A stretch of DNA of 64,000 nt from Ramlibacter humi (GCF_004681975.1 NZ_SMLK01000001.1:372001-436000), one strand, 5' to 3'; positions 1-8,778 are shown, counted from the first letter of the stretch. Numbers and translations are program-made. The notes: generated from the sequence alone by a model not told the origin.

Positions 1-22
1 CCGGGTCAAGCCCGGCATGACA
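1..22. repeat. partial intergenic palindrome arm
   Basis: The first 22 bases read CCGGGTCAAGCCCGGCATGA followed by CA. They match one arm of the palindrome at 13568-13632, whose right arm contains TGTCATGCCGGGCTCGGCCC. The other arm lies outside the window. It is a short dispersed intergenic repeat, not coding, although an in-frame ATG at 17 lies inside it. Confidence 0.5.
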
Positions 23-43
23 GCCCTCCAGAGAGACATGACC

Positions 44-1654
44 ATGCAATTCGACTTCCACAACCCTTACCCCACCACCCGCATCCCCGTCTTCGCGCGC
101 AATGTGGTGTCCACCTCGCACCCGCTGGCGGCGCAGGCGGGGCTGCGCATCCTGTGGAGCGGCGGCAACGCGGTCGACGCGGCCATTGCCGCCGCCGCGG
201 TGATGACGGTGTGCGAACCGGTCAGCAACGGCCTGGGCAGCGACGCCTTCGCCATCCTGTGGGACGGCCAGCAGCTGCACGGCCTCAACGCCTCGGGTTA
301 CGCGCCGCAAGCCTGGACGCCCGAGTACTTCCGCAAGAAGTACGGCGACGGCGCCGCCACGCCGCCCAAGCGCGGCATCGATTCCGTCAGCGTGCCCGGC
401 GCCGTGTCGGCGTGGATGGCCCTGTCCGAGCGCTTCGGCAAGCTGCCGTTCGCGGACCTGCTGGCGCCCGCCATCGACATCGCCGAGCGCGGCTACCTGC
501 TGCCGCCCGTCATCCAGGGCAAGTGGGAAGCCCCCATCGACGAACTGGGCAAGCAGCCCGGCTTCGCGCAGGCCTTCCTGCCGCACGGCCGCGCGCCGCG
601 CGTGGGCGAGCTGTTCCGGTTCAAGGCCGCCGCGCGCGCGCTGCGCCTGATCGCCGAAACCAAGGGCGAGGCCTACTACCGCGGCGAGATCGCGCACGCC
701 ATCGAAAAGTTCATGAAGGCCAACGGCGGCGCCATGACCGCGCGCGACCTGGCCCAGTTCAAGCCCGAGTGGGTCACGCCCATCAGCAAGGACTACCGCG
801 GCTACACGCTGCACGAGATCCCACCCAACGGGCAGGGCATCGCGGCGCTGATGGCGCTGGGCATCCTGAAGAACTTCGACATGGCCAGCCTGCCGGTGGA
901 CGGCCCCGATTCGCAGCACCTGCAGATCGAAGCGATGAAGCTGGCCTTCGCCGACGTGTACGAGCACTGCGCCGAGCTGGAGCACATGACCGTCAAGCCC
1001 GAGCAGCTGCTGGACGACGCGTACCTGGCTTCGCGCGCGAAGCTGATCGACCGCAAGAAGGCGCAGGACTTCAAGTCCGGCAACTTCGTCAAGGGCGGCA
1101 CCATCTACCTCACCGCCGCCGACGAGAACGGCATGATGGTCAGCTTCATCCAGAGCAACTACATGGGCTTCGGCTCCGGTTGCGTGGAGCCCAGCTTCGG
1201 CATCAGCCTGCAGAACCGCGGCCACGGCTTCTCGCTGAAGCCCGGCGCCAACCAGGTCGCGCCCGGCAAGCGGCCGTTCCACACCATCATCCCGGCCTTC
1301 CTCACCAAGGACGGCCAGCCCGTGATGTCGTTCGGCGTGATGGGCGGCAACATGCAGCCGCAAGGCCACATGCAGACGGTGGTGCGCATGCTCGACTACC
1401 AGCAGAACCCGCAGGCCGCGTGCGACGCACCGCGCTGGCGCTTCAACAGCGGCCTGGAGATCAACGTCGAGAAGGAAATGAACAAGGCGACGCTGCAGGA
1501 GCTGCTGAACCGCGGCCACGTCGCCGAAGTGATCAACGACAGCTACCAGGACTTCGGCGCCGGCCAGTTCATCTGGCGTGCGGGCGACCCGAAGACGGAA
1601 GGCTACGTGGCCGCATCCGACTCGCGCCGCGACGGGCTGGCCGCGGGCTTCTAA
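44..1654 (+). CDS. gamma-glutamyltransferase family protein
   Basis: This 536-residue protein is a member of the gamma-glutamyltranspeptidase (Ntn-hydrolase) family, which cleaves gamma-glutamyl bonds after autoprocessing at an internal Thr. Family features seen: N-terminal ASHPLAAQAGLRIL-type segment with GGNAVDAAIA, a central KLAFADVYEH block, GGTIYLTAADENG, where Thr353 aligns with the processing Thr, and late IQSNYMGFGSGCVE and GGNMQPQGHMQ. The classical TTHxS around the nucleophile is replaced by TIYLT, as in YwrD-like homologues, so substrate and transferase activity are uncertain. No signal peptide is seen, which points to a cytosolic enzyme. ATG codons at 17 and 38 are alternatives. 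44 was chosen because 17 lies inside a repeat. It is a monocistronic gene, convergent with the next. Confidence 0.88.
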   Translation: MQFDFHNPYPTTRIPVFARNVVSTSHPLAAQAGLRILWSGGNAVDAAIAAAAVMTVCEPVSNGLGSDAFAILWDGQQLHGLNASGYAPQAWTPEYFRKKYGDGAATPPKRGIDSVSVPGAVSAWMALSERFGKLPFADLLAPAIDIAERGYLLPPVIQGKWEAPIDELGKQPGFAQAFLPHGRAPRVGELFRFKAAARALRLIAETKGEAYYRGEIAHAIEKFMKANGGAMTARDLAQFKPEWVTPISKDYRGYTLHEIPPNGQGIAALMALGILKNFDMASLPVDGPDSQHLQIEAMKLAFADVYEHCAELEHMTVKPEQLLDDAYLASRAKLIDRKKAQDFKSGNFVKGGTIYLTAADENGMMVSFIQSNYMGFGSGCVEPSFGISLQNRGHGFSLKPGANQVAPGKRPFHTIIPAFLTKDGQPVMSFGVMGGNMQPQGHMQTVVRMLDYQQNPQAACDAPRWRFNSGLEINVEKEMNKATLQELLNRGHVAEVINDSYQDFGAGQFIWRAGDPKTEGYVAASDSRRDGLAAGF

Positions 1655-1712
1655 GCCAGCCGCGCGCGGCGGTACAGCGCGGTCCATGACGCCTCAGGTC
1701 ATGGAGGCTGGA

Positions 1713-2168
1713 TCAGAGCGAGTCGAGGTGGCCCGGCGCGCCCAGCGCCATGGCCTTCACATGTTCGGCGAAGCGCTGCCCCGCGGCCTGCGGGCCGTAG
1801 CGCCTTTCCCAGCGCAGCAGGTCGACGAAGCCGTTGCCGCCCAGCGCGCCGGTGGCGATCTTCACGCTTTCGTACATCGCGTCGTCCAGCTCGCCTTCCA
1901 GCACGCGGATGGTGAGGAAGGGGATGTGGCGCAGCGGCTGCTGCCCGCGCACCCAGCGCAGCAGGTCGTACATGCGGCCTTCGTCGAAGTGGCAGCCGCA
2001 CAGGATGAGCGGCGTGTCGCCGTTCACCGCCTGGCGCGCGTGCGACAGCGTCTGCGCGGTCGACAGCGGCCAAGTGCCGTCCAGCATCCGGCGCAGCTGC
2101 AGCGTGGCCGGCGCCGTCTCGGCGACGACGATGGGGGCGGGAGAAGCGGGGATTGGACTGCCGGGCAT
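1713..2168 (-). CDS. degenerate response-regulator receiver-like protein
   Basis: This 151-residue protein has the alternating hydrophobic strand and helix pattern of a CheY-like receiver (APIVVAETAPATLQLRRML at the start, LILCGCHFDEGRMYDLLRWV in the middle). The position where the phosphoacceptor Asp should sit reads CGC, and the acidic pair near the N-terminus is reduced to a single Glu. It is therefore probably a pseudo-receiver that binds partners without being phosphorylated. No output domain is present. The start at 2168 (MPGSPIPASP) is chosen over an upstream ATG at 2213 because similarity to a receiver fold starts just after it. Fold assignment is inference; it could be a family of unknown function. 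Confidence 0.6.
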   Translation of the reverse strand: MPGSPIPASPAPIVVAETAPATLQLRRMLDGTWPLSTAQTLSHARQAVNGDTPLILCGCHFDEGRMYDLLRWVRGQQPLRHIPFLTIRVLEGELDDAMYESVKIATGALGGNGFVDLLRWERRYGPQAAGQRFAEHVKAMALGAPGHLDSL

Positions 2169-2247
2169 GTGCGCGACAGTGTAATGCCATTGCAAGAAAC
2201 TGCCACCGCGCACATGCGGCGCTCATCCGGTCCGCATGCCCGGCGCA

Positions 2248-3150
2248 TCAGGTTTTGGTGGGGTTCTCCTGTACCGGTTTTTCCGGCGGCTTGCGCGGTC
2301 CCGACAGCGAACCGTGCGTGTCCGCATATGCCTTGGTGAACTCCGCGCCCAGCAGGAAGATCTGCGCCGCGTAGTACACCCACACCAGCACGATGACCAC
2401 CGCGCCCGCGGCTTCGAAGGTCTCGGTCATGCGGCTCTTGCCCAGGTAGATGCCGATCAGCTCCTTGCCCACCTCGAACAGCACCGCGGTGACCGCGGCG
2501 CCGGTCCACACGTCGCGCCAGGCCACGCGCGTGGACGGCATGAACTTGTAGATGCCCGCGAACAGCACCGTCAGGATGGCCAGCGACACCACGAAATTGA
2601 CTACGTGCAGCAGCACCGTCCAGCCCGGCATCAGCCCGCCCGCCCACTGGCCGAAGGCGGCCAGCCCCGCGCTGACCACCAGCGACACCATCAGCAGGAA
2701 AGCCACGCCCAGGATCAGCCCGAACGACAGCAGCCGCGCGCGCAGCAGCCCGAAGATGCCCGAAGGCTTCCTGGCTTCCGGCACCTTCCAGATGCGGTCC
2801 AGCGCGCTCTGCAGCTCGGCGAACACCGTGGTGGCGCCCACCACCAGCACGCCGATGCTGATCAGCCCCGCCACCAGCCCGCGGCTGGTGTCGCTGGCGC
2901 TGGCCACCAGGTTCTGCACCATTTCGGCGCCCTGCGTGCCCACCAGCCCCGACAGCTGCGCCGAGACGACGCCTTGCACCGCCTCGCGCCCGAACACCGC
3001 GCCGGCGATGGCGATGACGATCACCAGCAGCGGCGCCAGCGAAAACACCGTGTAGTACGAGATGGCCGCGCCCATCGACGGCGCGTAGTCGTTCGACCAG
3101 GCCTTGACGGACTGGACGGCCAGGTGAAAAAGCGTCTTGGGTCTGGTCAT
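2248..3150 (-). CDS. YihY/virulence factor BrkB family membrane protein
   Basis: This 300-residue inner-membrane protein has about six hydrophobic segments. Family hallmarks seen are the N-terminal WSNDYAPSMGAAISYYTVFSLAPLL block, a long LVGLISIGVLVVGATTVFAELQ-like stretch and the terminal VWVYYAAQIFLLGAEFTKAYA. Proteins of this family were once annotated as RNase BN, which is not supported. Their transport or envelope role is unsettled. The start at 3150 (MTRPKTLFH) places the first conserved block at the normal distance. The C-terminus is a short charged, proline-containing tail. It is divergent from the subtilase gene at 3258, so the 107-bp gap should hold both promoters. Confidence 0.9.
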   Translation of the reverse strand: MTRPKTLFHLAVQSVKAWSNDYAPSMGAAISYYTVFSLAPLLVIVIAIAGAVFGREAVQGVVSAQLSGLVGTQGAEMVQNLVASASDTSRGLVAGLISIGVLVVGATTVFAELQSALDRIWKVPEARKPSGIFGLLRARLLSFGLILGVAFLLMVSLVVSAGLAAFGQWAGGLMPGWTVLLHVVNFVVSLAILTVLFAGIYKFMPSTRVAWRDVWTGAAVTAVLFEVGKELIGIYLGKSRMTETFEAAGAVVIVLVWVYYAAQIFLLGAEFTKAYADTHGSLSGPRKPPEKPVQENPTKT

Positions 3151-3257
3151 GTTGGATGAGTTGCAGGAACTACGGGGGGCGTCAAAGGGCAAACCCGGGT
3201 CGGACACCTGTTGCGTGCTCTTACTCTGGCCTCCCTTTTCAACCCAGGGAGTCGGAA

Positions 3258-4625
3258 ATGAGCGAGAAACGCCATGCGAAAGTCGTGATACCGGCGGGCG
3301 GGCCGGACTTCGAGCAGTACCGCCAACGGCTGGCCCAGCTGGCCGATCCCGGCGTGGACATGGGGCTGCTGCAGGTGGGCGTGCACGAGGCCGTGCTGCG
3401 GCCGCACCTGGCGCTGCACCTGGCCGCGCGCCACCCCGGCACGCCCTTGCAGGACCTGCTGGTGCAGGCCGGCGCGCAGCGGGTGGAGTTCATCACCGAA
3501 GCCGATGCGCTGGCGTTGGCCAACCAGCGCGTGCCCGAAGACCTGCAGCCCAAGCCCGTCGTCACCCCTTTGGGCAACCCGCAGTGGCACCTGGACAAGG
3601 CGAACGTGCTGCCGGCATGGGTGGCGGTGGGCGGACCCGACGACATCGACTGGGGCGGCATCGTCGTCGGGCAGATCGACACCGGCTTCACCCGGCACGA
3701 GGCGTACGGCTTTCCCGGCACCAGCTGGCTGCGCACGGACCTGTGCCGCACCATGATGACCTCGCAGATCCCGTCCGACTACGGTCCCGCCGCGCCGCAG
3801 CCCGACAACGGCGTGGACCCGATGTTCTTCGGCGCGCTCAACAAGGGCCACGGCACGCGCATCGGCGCCACCATTTCGGGCTGCGGCGGCAACCTGCCCG
3901 GCGGCCTGAAGTTCTATGGCGTCGCGCCCAAGGTGCCGCACGTGGTGGTGCGCATCACCGACACCGTCGCCATCAACACGCACCAGGACGACTTCGTCGA
4001 CGCATTGACCTACCTGGTGGACGTGGTGCGCGCCGACGTGGTGAATGTCAGCCTGGGCATCTTCCCGCCGGTGGCTTCAGCCGCCATCCGCAACGTGATG
4101 GCCTATGCGCGCAGCCGCGGCACCATCGTCGTCTGCGCGGCCGGCAACTATGTCGACCCGGTGGTGGTGCCCGCCGCGCTGGACACGGCCATCGCGGTGG
4201 CCGGCGTCACCGCGGAAGACCAGCCCTGGAGCGGCAGCAGCTTCGGCCCGCAGGTGGCCTTCAGCGCGCCCGCCAACAACCTGTGGCGGCCCGAGCCGCA
4301 GCGCAACGGCGTGGGCGCGCAGTTCGCGGGGGGAGGGGATGGCACCTCCTACGCCACCGCCATCACCACCGGCGCCGCGGCGCTGTGGCTGCGCGCGTGG
4401 GGCCCGCAGATCAACGCGATGTACGGCGGCCGCACCGCGCGCCGCGCGCAGGCCTTCAAGGCCGCCGTGCAGGCCACCTGCCGCCAGCCCGCCAACTGGC
4501 AGCCGCAGCCTTTCGGCGCCGGGATCATCGACATCGGGCGGCTGTGCACCGACATGGCGAAGGCGCTGCCGGTGCTGGCCGGTGCGCCCGCGTTGCCGCC
4601 GGTGCCGGCGCCGGCCGTGGCCTAG
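3258..4625 (+). CDS. S8 family serine peptidase (subtilase), no signal peptide
   Basis: This 455-residue subtilisin-like peptidase has its catalytic triad visible as Asp141 in VGQIDTGF, His198 in NKGHGTRIGA and Ser364 in GDGTSYATAITTGAAAL; the oxyanion Asn is expected in AAGNYVDP. The first 120 residues form a non-conserved, mostly helical and hydrophilic segment that could be a propeptide or a targeting domain. No signal peptide or membrane segment is seen, which is unusual for subtilases and suggests either cytosolic action or non-classical export. The start at 3258 follows AGGGAGTCGG, a reasonable ribosome site. The C-terminus is a short Pro/Ala/Val tail. Confidence in the peptidase call is high; substrate is unknown. 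Confidence 0.9.
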   Translation: MSEKRHAKVVIPAGGPDFEQYRQRLAQLADPGVDMGLLQVGVHEAVLRPHLALHLAARHPGTPLQDLLVQAGAQRVEFITEADALALANQRVPEDLQPKPVVTPLGNPQWHLDKANVLPAWVAVGGPDDIDWGGIVVGQIDTGFTRHEAYGFPGTSWLRTDLCRTMMTSQIPSDYGPAAPQPDNGVDPMFFGALNKGHGTRIGATISGCGGNLPGGLKFYGVAPKVPHVVVRITDTVAINTHQDDFVDALTYLVDVVRADVVNVSLGIFPPVASAAIRNVMAYARSRGTIVVCAAGNYVDPVVVPAALDTAIAVAGVTAEDQPWSGSSFGPQVAFSAPANNLWRPEPQRNGVGAQFAGGGDGTSYATAITTGAAALWLRAWGPQINAMYGGRTARRAQAFKAAVQATCRQPANWQPQPFGAGIIDIGRLCTDMAKALPVLAGAPALPPVPAPAVA

Positions 4626-4642
4626 TCAGGCCTCCCAGGCGT

Positions 4643-5377
4643 TCAGCGCCGCAGGTTGCGGTCGAACAGTGCGAACAACCGCTCCCAATGCCTCTCTGCC
4701 CCCTGCTGGTGGTAGATGCCCCCGCGCAGCGGGAACACGAATCCGTGTTCCGTGTCCGGGTACCACTCCAGCCGGTAGTTCATGCCGCCTTGCTTCATGG
4801 CGGCTTCGAACTGCGCCACCTGCCCGGGGCTGAACCACTTGTCGGTTTCGGCGCAGGCGACGTACGCCTCGCACCTGATCTTCGGCGCCATCAGGTGCGG
4901 CGAGTCTTCCCGGTCGGTGATCATCTGCGCGCCGTGCACTGCCGCGATGGCGTTGATGCGGTCCGGGAAGGCCGCCGCCGCCGCGAACACGAACGGCCCG
5001 CTCATGCAGTAGCCCACCGCGCCGATGCGCTTGCCGTCCGCCGCCTTCTGCGCATCGACGAACTTCAGCATGGCGCGCGTGTCTTCCACGATCATCGCGT
5101 TGCTCAGGCTCTGCATGTGCTCGAACATCGGCTGCATCGCTTCGGGCGTGCGTTCCTTCAGCCAGTAGTCGCGGCTGCGGCGGTAGTACAGGTTGGGCAG
5201 CACGACGAAGTAGCCCACGCTGGCCAGCCGACGCGCCATGTCGTGCAGCTCTTCGCGCTTGCCGGGCGCGTCCATGTAGAACAGCACCACCGGGTGCGGA
5301 CCGCCTTCCTCGGGATGGACCACGAAGGTGTTCATGGCGCCGTCGGCGGTGGGGATGTCCAGGTGGTGCTCGATCAT
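4643..5377 (-). CDS. dienelactone hydrolase family protein
   Basis: This 244-residue cytosolic alpha/beta hydrolase has the dienelactone hydrolase arrangement: nucleophile Cys in GAVGYCMSGPFVF, acid Asp in AETDKWFSPG and His in TEHGFVFP. Family members hydrolyse dienelactones or related esters and lactones. It is not near a chlorocatechol pathway here, so a general esterase role is more likely. The start at 5377 (MIEHHLDIPT) is chosen because upstream codons up to 5440 are Arg/Pro-rich and unlike the family. It ends 17 bp from the subtilase stop, convergent with it. It and the trypsin-like gene upstream are on the same strand, 70 bp apart. Confidence 0.9.
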   Translation of the reverse strand: MIEHHLDIPTADGAMNTFVVHPEEGGPHPVVLFYMDAPGKREELHDMARRLASVGYFVVLPNLYYRRSRDYWLKERTPEAMQPMFEHMQSLSNAMIVEDTRAMLKFVDAQKAADGKRIGAVGYCMSGPFVFAAAAAFPDRINAIAAVHGAQMITDREDSPHLMAPKIRCEAYVACAETDKWFSPGQVAQFEAAMKQGGMNYRLEWYPDTEHGFVFPLRGGIYHQQGAERHWERLFALFDRNLRR

Positions 5378-5447
5378 GGGACGCGGTCTCCTTGCGGGGC
5401 GCAGCATGCCAGAGCCGGCGGCCGGCCCGCACCGGGACAAACGCGCG

Positions 5448-6242
5448 TCACGCCGGCGGCGCCGAGGCAGCGCCGTCCGCCGGCCGGCCGTCCGCGCTCG
5501 GCCGCGAAAGTTCCGGACGCGTCAGTGCCAGCAGGATGTCGGCGTACCAGGCGCAGTTCAGCCCCAGCCGGTCGTCCTGCAGCGTGTCGCGCGTGCCCAT
5601 GTCCAGGCGCGCGGAGTGCACGCCCAGCAGCGTCCACGGCAAGGGCCCGTCGTCGTCCGCCCGCCGCATCACGACGGGCGCGCCGCTGGTGCCCCGGTGC
5701 ATGCGCGCATCGGTGAGGAAGTAGCCCAGCCCCTGGAAGCGCACGCCGTACGCCGATGCCACGATGGCCTGCCGTGCCACGGGCAGGTGGTGCACCGTGT
5801 CGTAGAACCCGAGCGGAAAGCCCACCAGCACCAGGGGCGCGCCCACATCCACGGCCGCCGCTTCCCCGGGCAGATGATCCGGCGCGAAATGGCAAGCCGC
5901 GGTGGCCTCTGGCACCTGGGCACGGTCCACCCCCAGCACCGCGACGTCGACTTCCCCGCCGCCATCGACCGCCTGATGCCAGCGCGCTGTGCCCTGTTCG
6001 TACAGCGGCAGGCGCAGCAAGCGCGTGTCGGTCAGGTCGGTGCGGCTGGCGTGCAGCACCATCTCGATGCGGTCGGGGAAGTGCCCGGCCGGCGCGTCGT
6101 GGAACACGTGGCGGCTGGTCACCAGGAACAGCCGGCCTTCCCGCTGAAAGAAGAAGCCCGATCCGGCCGTCAGCGGCCGCATGCCGTCGAAGGTCAGCAC
6201 GCGCACGACGCTCAGCAGCAGCGGCGCGATGCCGGCCGTCAT
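5448..6242 (-). CDS. trypsin-like serine protease domain protein
   Basis: This 264-residue protein shows a complete chymotrypsin-fold triad: His45 in VTSRHVFHD, Asp99 in GEVDVAVLGVD and Ser186 in HRGTSGAPVV, with the oxyanion Gly two residues before Ser. The N-terminus is short and only weakly hydrophobic, with no clear signal peptide, so it is likely cytosolic like the trypsin-like domains seen in bacterial conflict and effector proteins. No PDZ domain follows, which separates it from DegP/HtrA. The C-terminus is Pro/Ala rich. Its ATG overlaps the stop of the 114-residue gene upstream (ATGA at 6239-6242), so the two are translationally coupled. Confidence 0.8.
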   Translation of the reverse strand: MTAGIAPLLLSVVRVLTFDGMRPLTAGSGFFFQREGRLFLVTSRHVFHDAPAGHFPDRIEMVLHASRTDLTDTRLLRLPLYEQGTARWHQAVDGGGEVDVAVLGVDRAQVPEATAACHFAPDHLPGEAAAVDVGAPLVLVGFPLGFYDTVHHLPVARQAIVASAYGVRFQGLGYFLTDARMHRGTSGAPVVMRRADDDGPLPWTLLGVHSARLDMGTRDTLQDDRLGLNCAWYADILLALTRPELSRPSADGRPADGAASAPPA

Positions 6243-6583
6243 GGCTGGCTGCCCATCGCGTGGTTGATCAGCAGCCGGGTGGCCTTGTCGCGCGCCTCCA
6301 CCGTGGCGCGCCAGCGGTCCCAGGCGCCGCCGTCGTAGCCGGGCTCACCCGGCAGCGCCGGCACGCCCGACCAGGCATCGCGCTCGGCCTGGACCGCGTC
6401 GTCGTAGGCCCGCACCAGCGCGTCGGCGGAAGCGGTCGTGTGCGGCAGCGCCGAAGCTTCGCCGTGGGGTGGGTAGGCCTGCACGGGGTGGCCTCTGCCG
6501 GCCGCCTGCTGCTGTGACCGGCGCATCTGTGCCTCGTCGCGGCCGTGCTGGTCCTGCATCTGCCGCCGCTGCGTGTCGTCCAT
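6239..6583 (-). CDS. hypothetical protein coupled to trypsin-like protease
   Basis: This 114-residue hydrophilic protein is not recognised. The first 30 residues are rich in Gln, Arg and Met (MDDTQRRQMQDQHGRDEAQM) and probably helical; the C-terminal half (ASADALVRAYDDAVQAERDA onwards) looks like a helical bundle with several Trp. It overlaps the protease gene by 4 bp, which argues for a shared function such as a substrate, adaptor or inhibitor of the protease. There is no signal peptide. It starts 161 bp from the divergent YflT-like gene, so a promoter for the pair probably lies at 6584-6744. Confidence 0.65.
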   Translation of the reverse strand: MDDTQRRQMQDQHGRDEAQMRRSQQQAAGRGHPVQAYPPHGEASALPHTTASADALVRAYDDAVQAERDAWSGVPALPGEPGYDGGAWDRWRATVEARDKATRLLINHAMGSQP

Positions 6584-6744
6584 GGCCGAGCCTCCTTCGA
6601 ACCCAAACGCCCATCATGCGCCCGCGCGCCGTGACCACCTCGCGGCAGTAGTCCGGCGCCTACAGGCGCCGCCCGCGCGCGACGACTGCGGCGTTGCCCG
6701 CGCCGGGCTATCACGGTGGCAGCAAGCTTGACAGGAGAACCCTC

Positions 6745-7377
6745 ATGCATACCGCCATCTGCACCTTCGAGGACCGCGCCAACGCCGAACGCGCACGCGA
6801 CCGGCTGCTGCGCGCCGGCTTCGCCGCCGAGGACGTGCACCTGCAGCACCGCGGCGCGCGCGATTCCGACGCCATGGGCGAAGACCCTCGCGCCTGGAGC
6901 GGCACCGACCGCGAGGTGGCCGCCGACCGCAACATGGTCGACCGCGTGGCCGGCTTCTTCGTCCACCTGTTCGGTGCCGATGCCGCCAACGACCGCGAGA
7001 ACTACACGCGCCGCGTGGACAGCGGCCGCACCGTGCTGGTGGTGGACACGCACAGCGAAACCGAAGCCGACCGCGCCCGCGCGCTGCTGCACGACCTGCA
7101 GGCCGACGACGTCAACGTCTACGCCCGCGGCGCCGACAGCCGCCCGGTGCGCGACCTGGTGGCTGACATGCCCGTGCATGTGGATTCGCCCGAGCGCATC
7201 CAGGCCGCCTTCCATGGCCGCAGCACCGACTGGACCGACCGCAGCGCCGACACCCGCGAACGCGCCGTGGCCGCCGGCACTCCGGGTGAGCAGCGCCCCC
7301 TGGACCTGCGCGACCCCGACCTGGACCACGTCGGCCTGCGCTACGAAAACCTGGACAAGGACAAGACGCCGCGGTAA
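6745..7377 (+). CDS. YflT-like general stress domain protein
   Basis: This 210-residue soluble protein starts with MHTAICTFEDRANAERARDR, which matches the general-stress YflT/ferredoxin-like pattern in which a short strand is followed by a helix that pairs with another alpha-beta unit. A second unit is visible at about 90-120 (RTVLVVDTHSETEADRARAL). The C-terminal third is rich in Asp and Arg, with no clear fold. A good ribosome site, CAGGAGAACCC, sits 6 bp before the ATG at 6745. An upstream in-frame ATG at 6694 lacks one. Function is unknown; family members are induced by heat, salt or envelope stress. It is convergent with nothing and is followed by a palindromic repeat. Confidence 0.7.
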   Translation: MHTAICTFEDRANAERARDRLLRAGFAAEDVHLQHRGARDSDAMGEDPRAWSGTDREVAADRNMVDRVAGFFVHLFGADAANDRENYTRRVDSGRTVLVVDTHSETEADRARALLHDLQADDVNVYARGADSRPVRDLVADMPVHVDSPERIQAAFHGRSTDWTDRSADTRERAVAAGTPGEQRPLDLRDPDLDHVGLRYENLDKDKTPR

Positions 7378-7385
7378 ATCCGGAA

Positions 7386-7503
7386 GCGGACTCCCTTACG
7401 CAGAGCGCGCAGAGGTTTCGCGGAGAGCGCAGAGAAGAAAAGTCAAAAGTATTTCTCCGCGTCCTCTGCGAACCCTCTGCGTCCTCGGCGTAAGGGAGTC
7501 CGC
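7386..7503. repeat. 118-bp imperfect palindromic intergenic repeat
   Basis: The ends are a perfect 16-bp inverted repeat, GCGGACTCCCTTACGC at 7386-7401 and its complement at 7488-7503. Inside, CGCAGAG/CTCTGCG motifs recur many times on both arms around an A/T-rich centre (AAGTCAAAAGTATTTC). The transcript could form one long hairpin. It has the look of a non-autonomous miniature element or BIME-type repeat; no coding capacity is seen. It separates the YflT-like gene from the aminotransferase gene. Confidence 0.75.
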
Positions 7504-7578
7504 ATTCGGCGGCAGTGGGGCTGGGCAGGGCGCCCGTTAGCCCCACAATAGGCAGGCATTCCCCGAAGAATCCCTGCC

Positions 7579-8778
7579 ATGCCCCTCCCATTCGCCTCCC
7601 GCCTCGACAACGTCGAAACCTCCGCCATCCGCGAGCTGTTCAAGCTGCTTGGCAAGCCCGGCATCATTTCGTTCGCCGGCGGCTTTCCGGACAGCGCCAT
7701 GTTCGACGTCGAAGGCCTGCGTGAAGCCAGCCAGAAGGCGCTGGCCGAAGAACCCGGCGCTGCGCTGCAATACGGCGCCACCGAAGGCTACGAGCCGCTG
7801 CGCGCGCAGCTGGCCGCCTTCGAGCAAAGCAAGGGCGTGCAGGACATCCAGCCGCACCAGCTGATCGTCACCACCGGCAGCCAGCAGGCGCTGGACCTGC
7901 TGGGCAAGACCATGATCAGCCCCGGCGACAAGGTGATCGTGGAAGGCCCCACCTTCCTGGCCACCATCCAGTGCTTCCGCCTGTACGGCGCCGACCTGGT
8001 CAGCGCGCCCATCGACTCGCAGGGTGTCGACGTCGACAAGCTCGAAGCGCTGATCAGGGAACACAAGCCCAAGTTCGTCTACCTGATCCCCACCTTCGGC
8101 AACCCCAGCGGCGCGCTGCTGTCGCTGGAGCGCCGCCGCAAGGTGCTGGAACTGGCCGTGCGTTACCAGACGCTGATCGTGGAAGACGACCCGTACGGCG
8201 ACCTGTACTTCACCAAGGAACCGCCGCCGCCTTCGTTGCTGGCGCTGTCGAAGGACGTGCCCGGCTCGCGCGATTGGCTGGCGCATTGCGGCAGCATGAG
8301 CAAGGTGCTGTCGCCCGGCCTGCGCGTGGGCTGGCTGGTGGCGCCGCCCGAGCTGCTGGCCAAGGCCACCATGTGCAAGCAGTTCAGCGACGCCCACACC
8401 AGCACCTTCGCCCAGGCCACCGCGGCGCAGTACCTGAAGAGCGGGCGCATGCCCGCGACGCTGGATCGCGTGCGGAAGGTCTATGCGGAGCGCGCACTGG
8501 CGATGGGGGATGCGCTGAAGCGTGAGCTGGGGGATGCGATCGAGTTCACGCAGCCGCAGGGCGGGTTGTTCTTCTGGGCTCGGCTGACGGGTGCGGGCGG
8601 GAAGGTGAGTGACGCGGCGGAGTTCGCGAAGAGGGCGATCGAGAAGGGCGTGGCGTTTGTGCCGGGGGCGCCGTTCTTTGCGAAGGAGCCGGATCGGAGT
8701 GCGTTGAGGTTGTCGTTTGCGACTGCGGGAGTGGACAAGATCGCAGAAGGCGTCGCCCGGCTTCGGCAAGCAAGCTAA
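7579..8778 (+). CDS. PLP-dependent aminotransferase (class I/II, 2-aminoadipate type)
   Basis: This 399-residue cytosolic enzyme has fold-type I PLP features: GSQQALDLLGK near 100-110, PTFGNPSG with Asn175 contacting the PLP ring oxygen region, VEDDPYGDLYF with the Asp/Tyr pair, and the Schiff-base Lys242 in CGSMSKVLSPGLRVGW. The arrangement matches the 2-aminoadipate/LysN and MocR-C-terminal branch, which includes enzymes acting on aromatic or branched amino acids. Substrate cannot be read from sequence. It has no N-terminal GntR domain, so it is an enzyme, not a regulator. It stands alone, with a repeat upstream and a lower-GC island downstream. Confidence 0.92.
   Translation: MPLPFASRLDNVETSAIRELFKLLGKPGIISFAGGFPDSAMFDVEGLREASQKALAEEPGAALQYGATEGYEPLRAQLAAFEQSKGVQDIQPHQLIVTTGSQQALDLLGKTMISPGDKVIVEGPTFLATIQCFRLYGADLVSAPIDSQGVDVDKLEALIREHKPKFVYLIPTFGNPSGALLSLERRRKVLELAVRYQTLIVEDDPYGDLYFTKEPPPPSLLALSKDVPGSRDWLAHCGSMSKVLSPGLRVGWLVAPPELLAKATMCKQFSDAHTSTFAQATAAQYLKSGRMPATLDRVRKVYAERALAMGDALKRELGDAIEFTQPQGGLFFWARLTGAGGKVSDAAEFAKRAIEKGVAFVPGAPFFAKEPDRSALRLSFATAGVDKIAEGVARLRQAS

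Noticed and set aside
44-1654. Start of the GGT-like gene at 17
   Set aside because: That ATG falls in a dispersed repeat and lacks a ribosome site; 38 and 44 are better placed.
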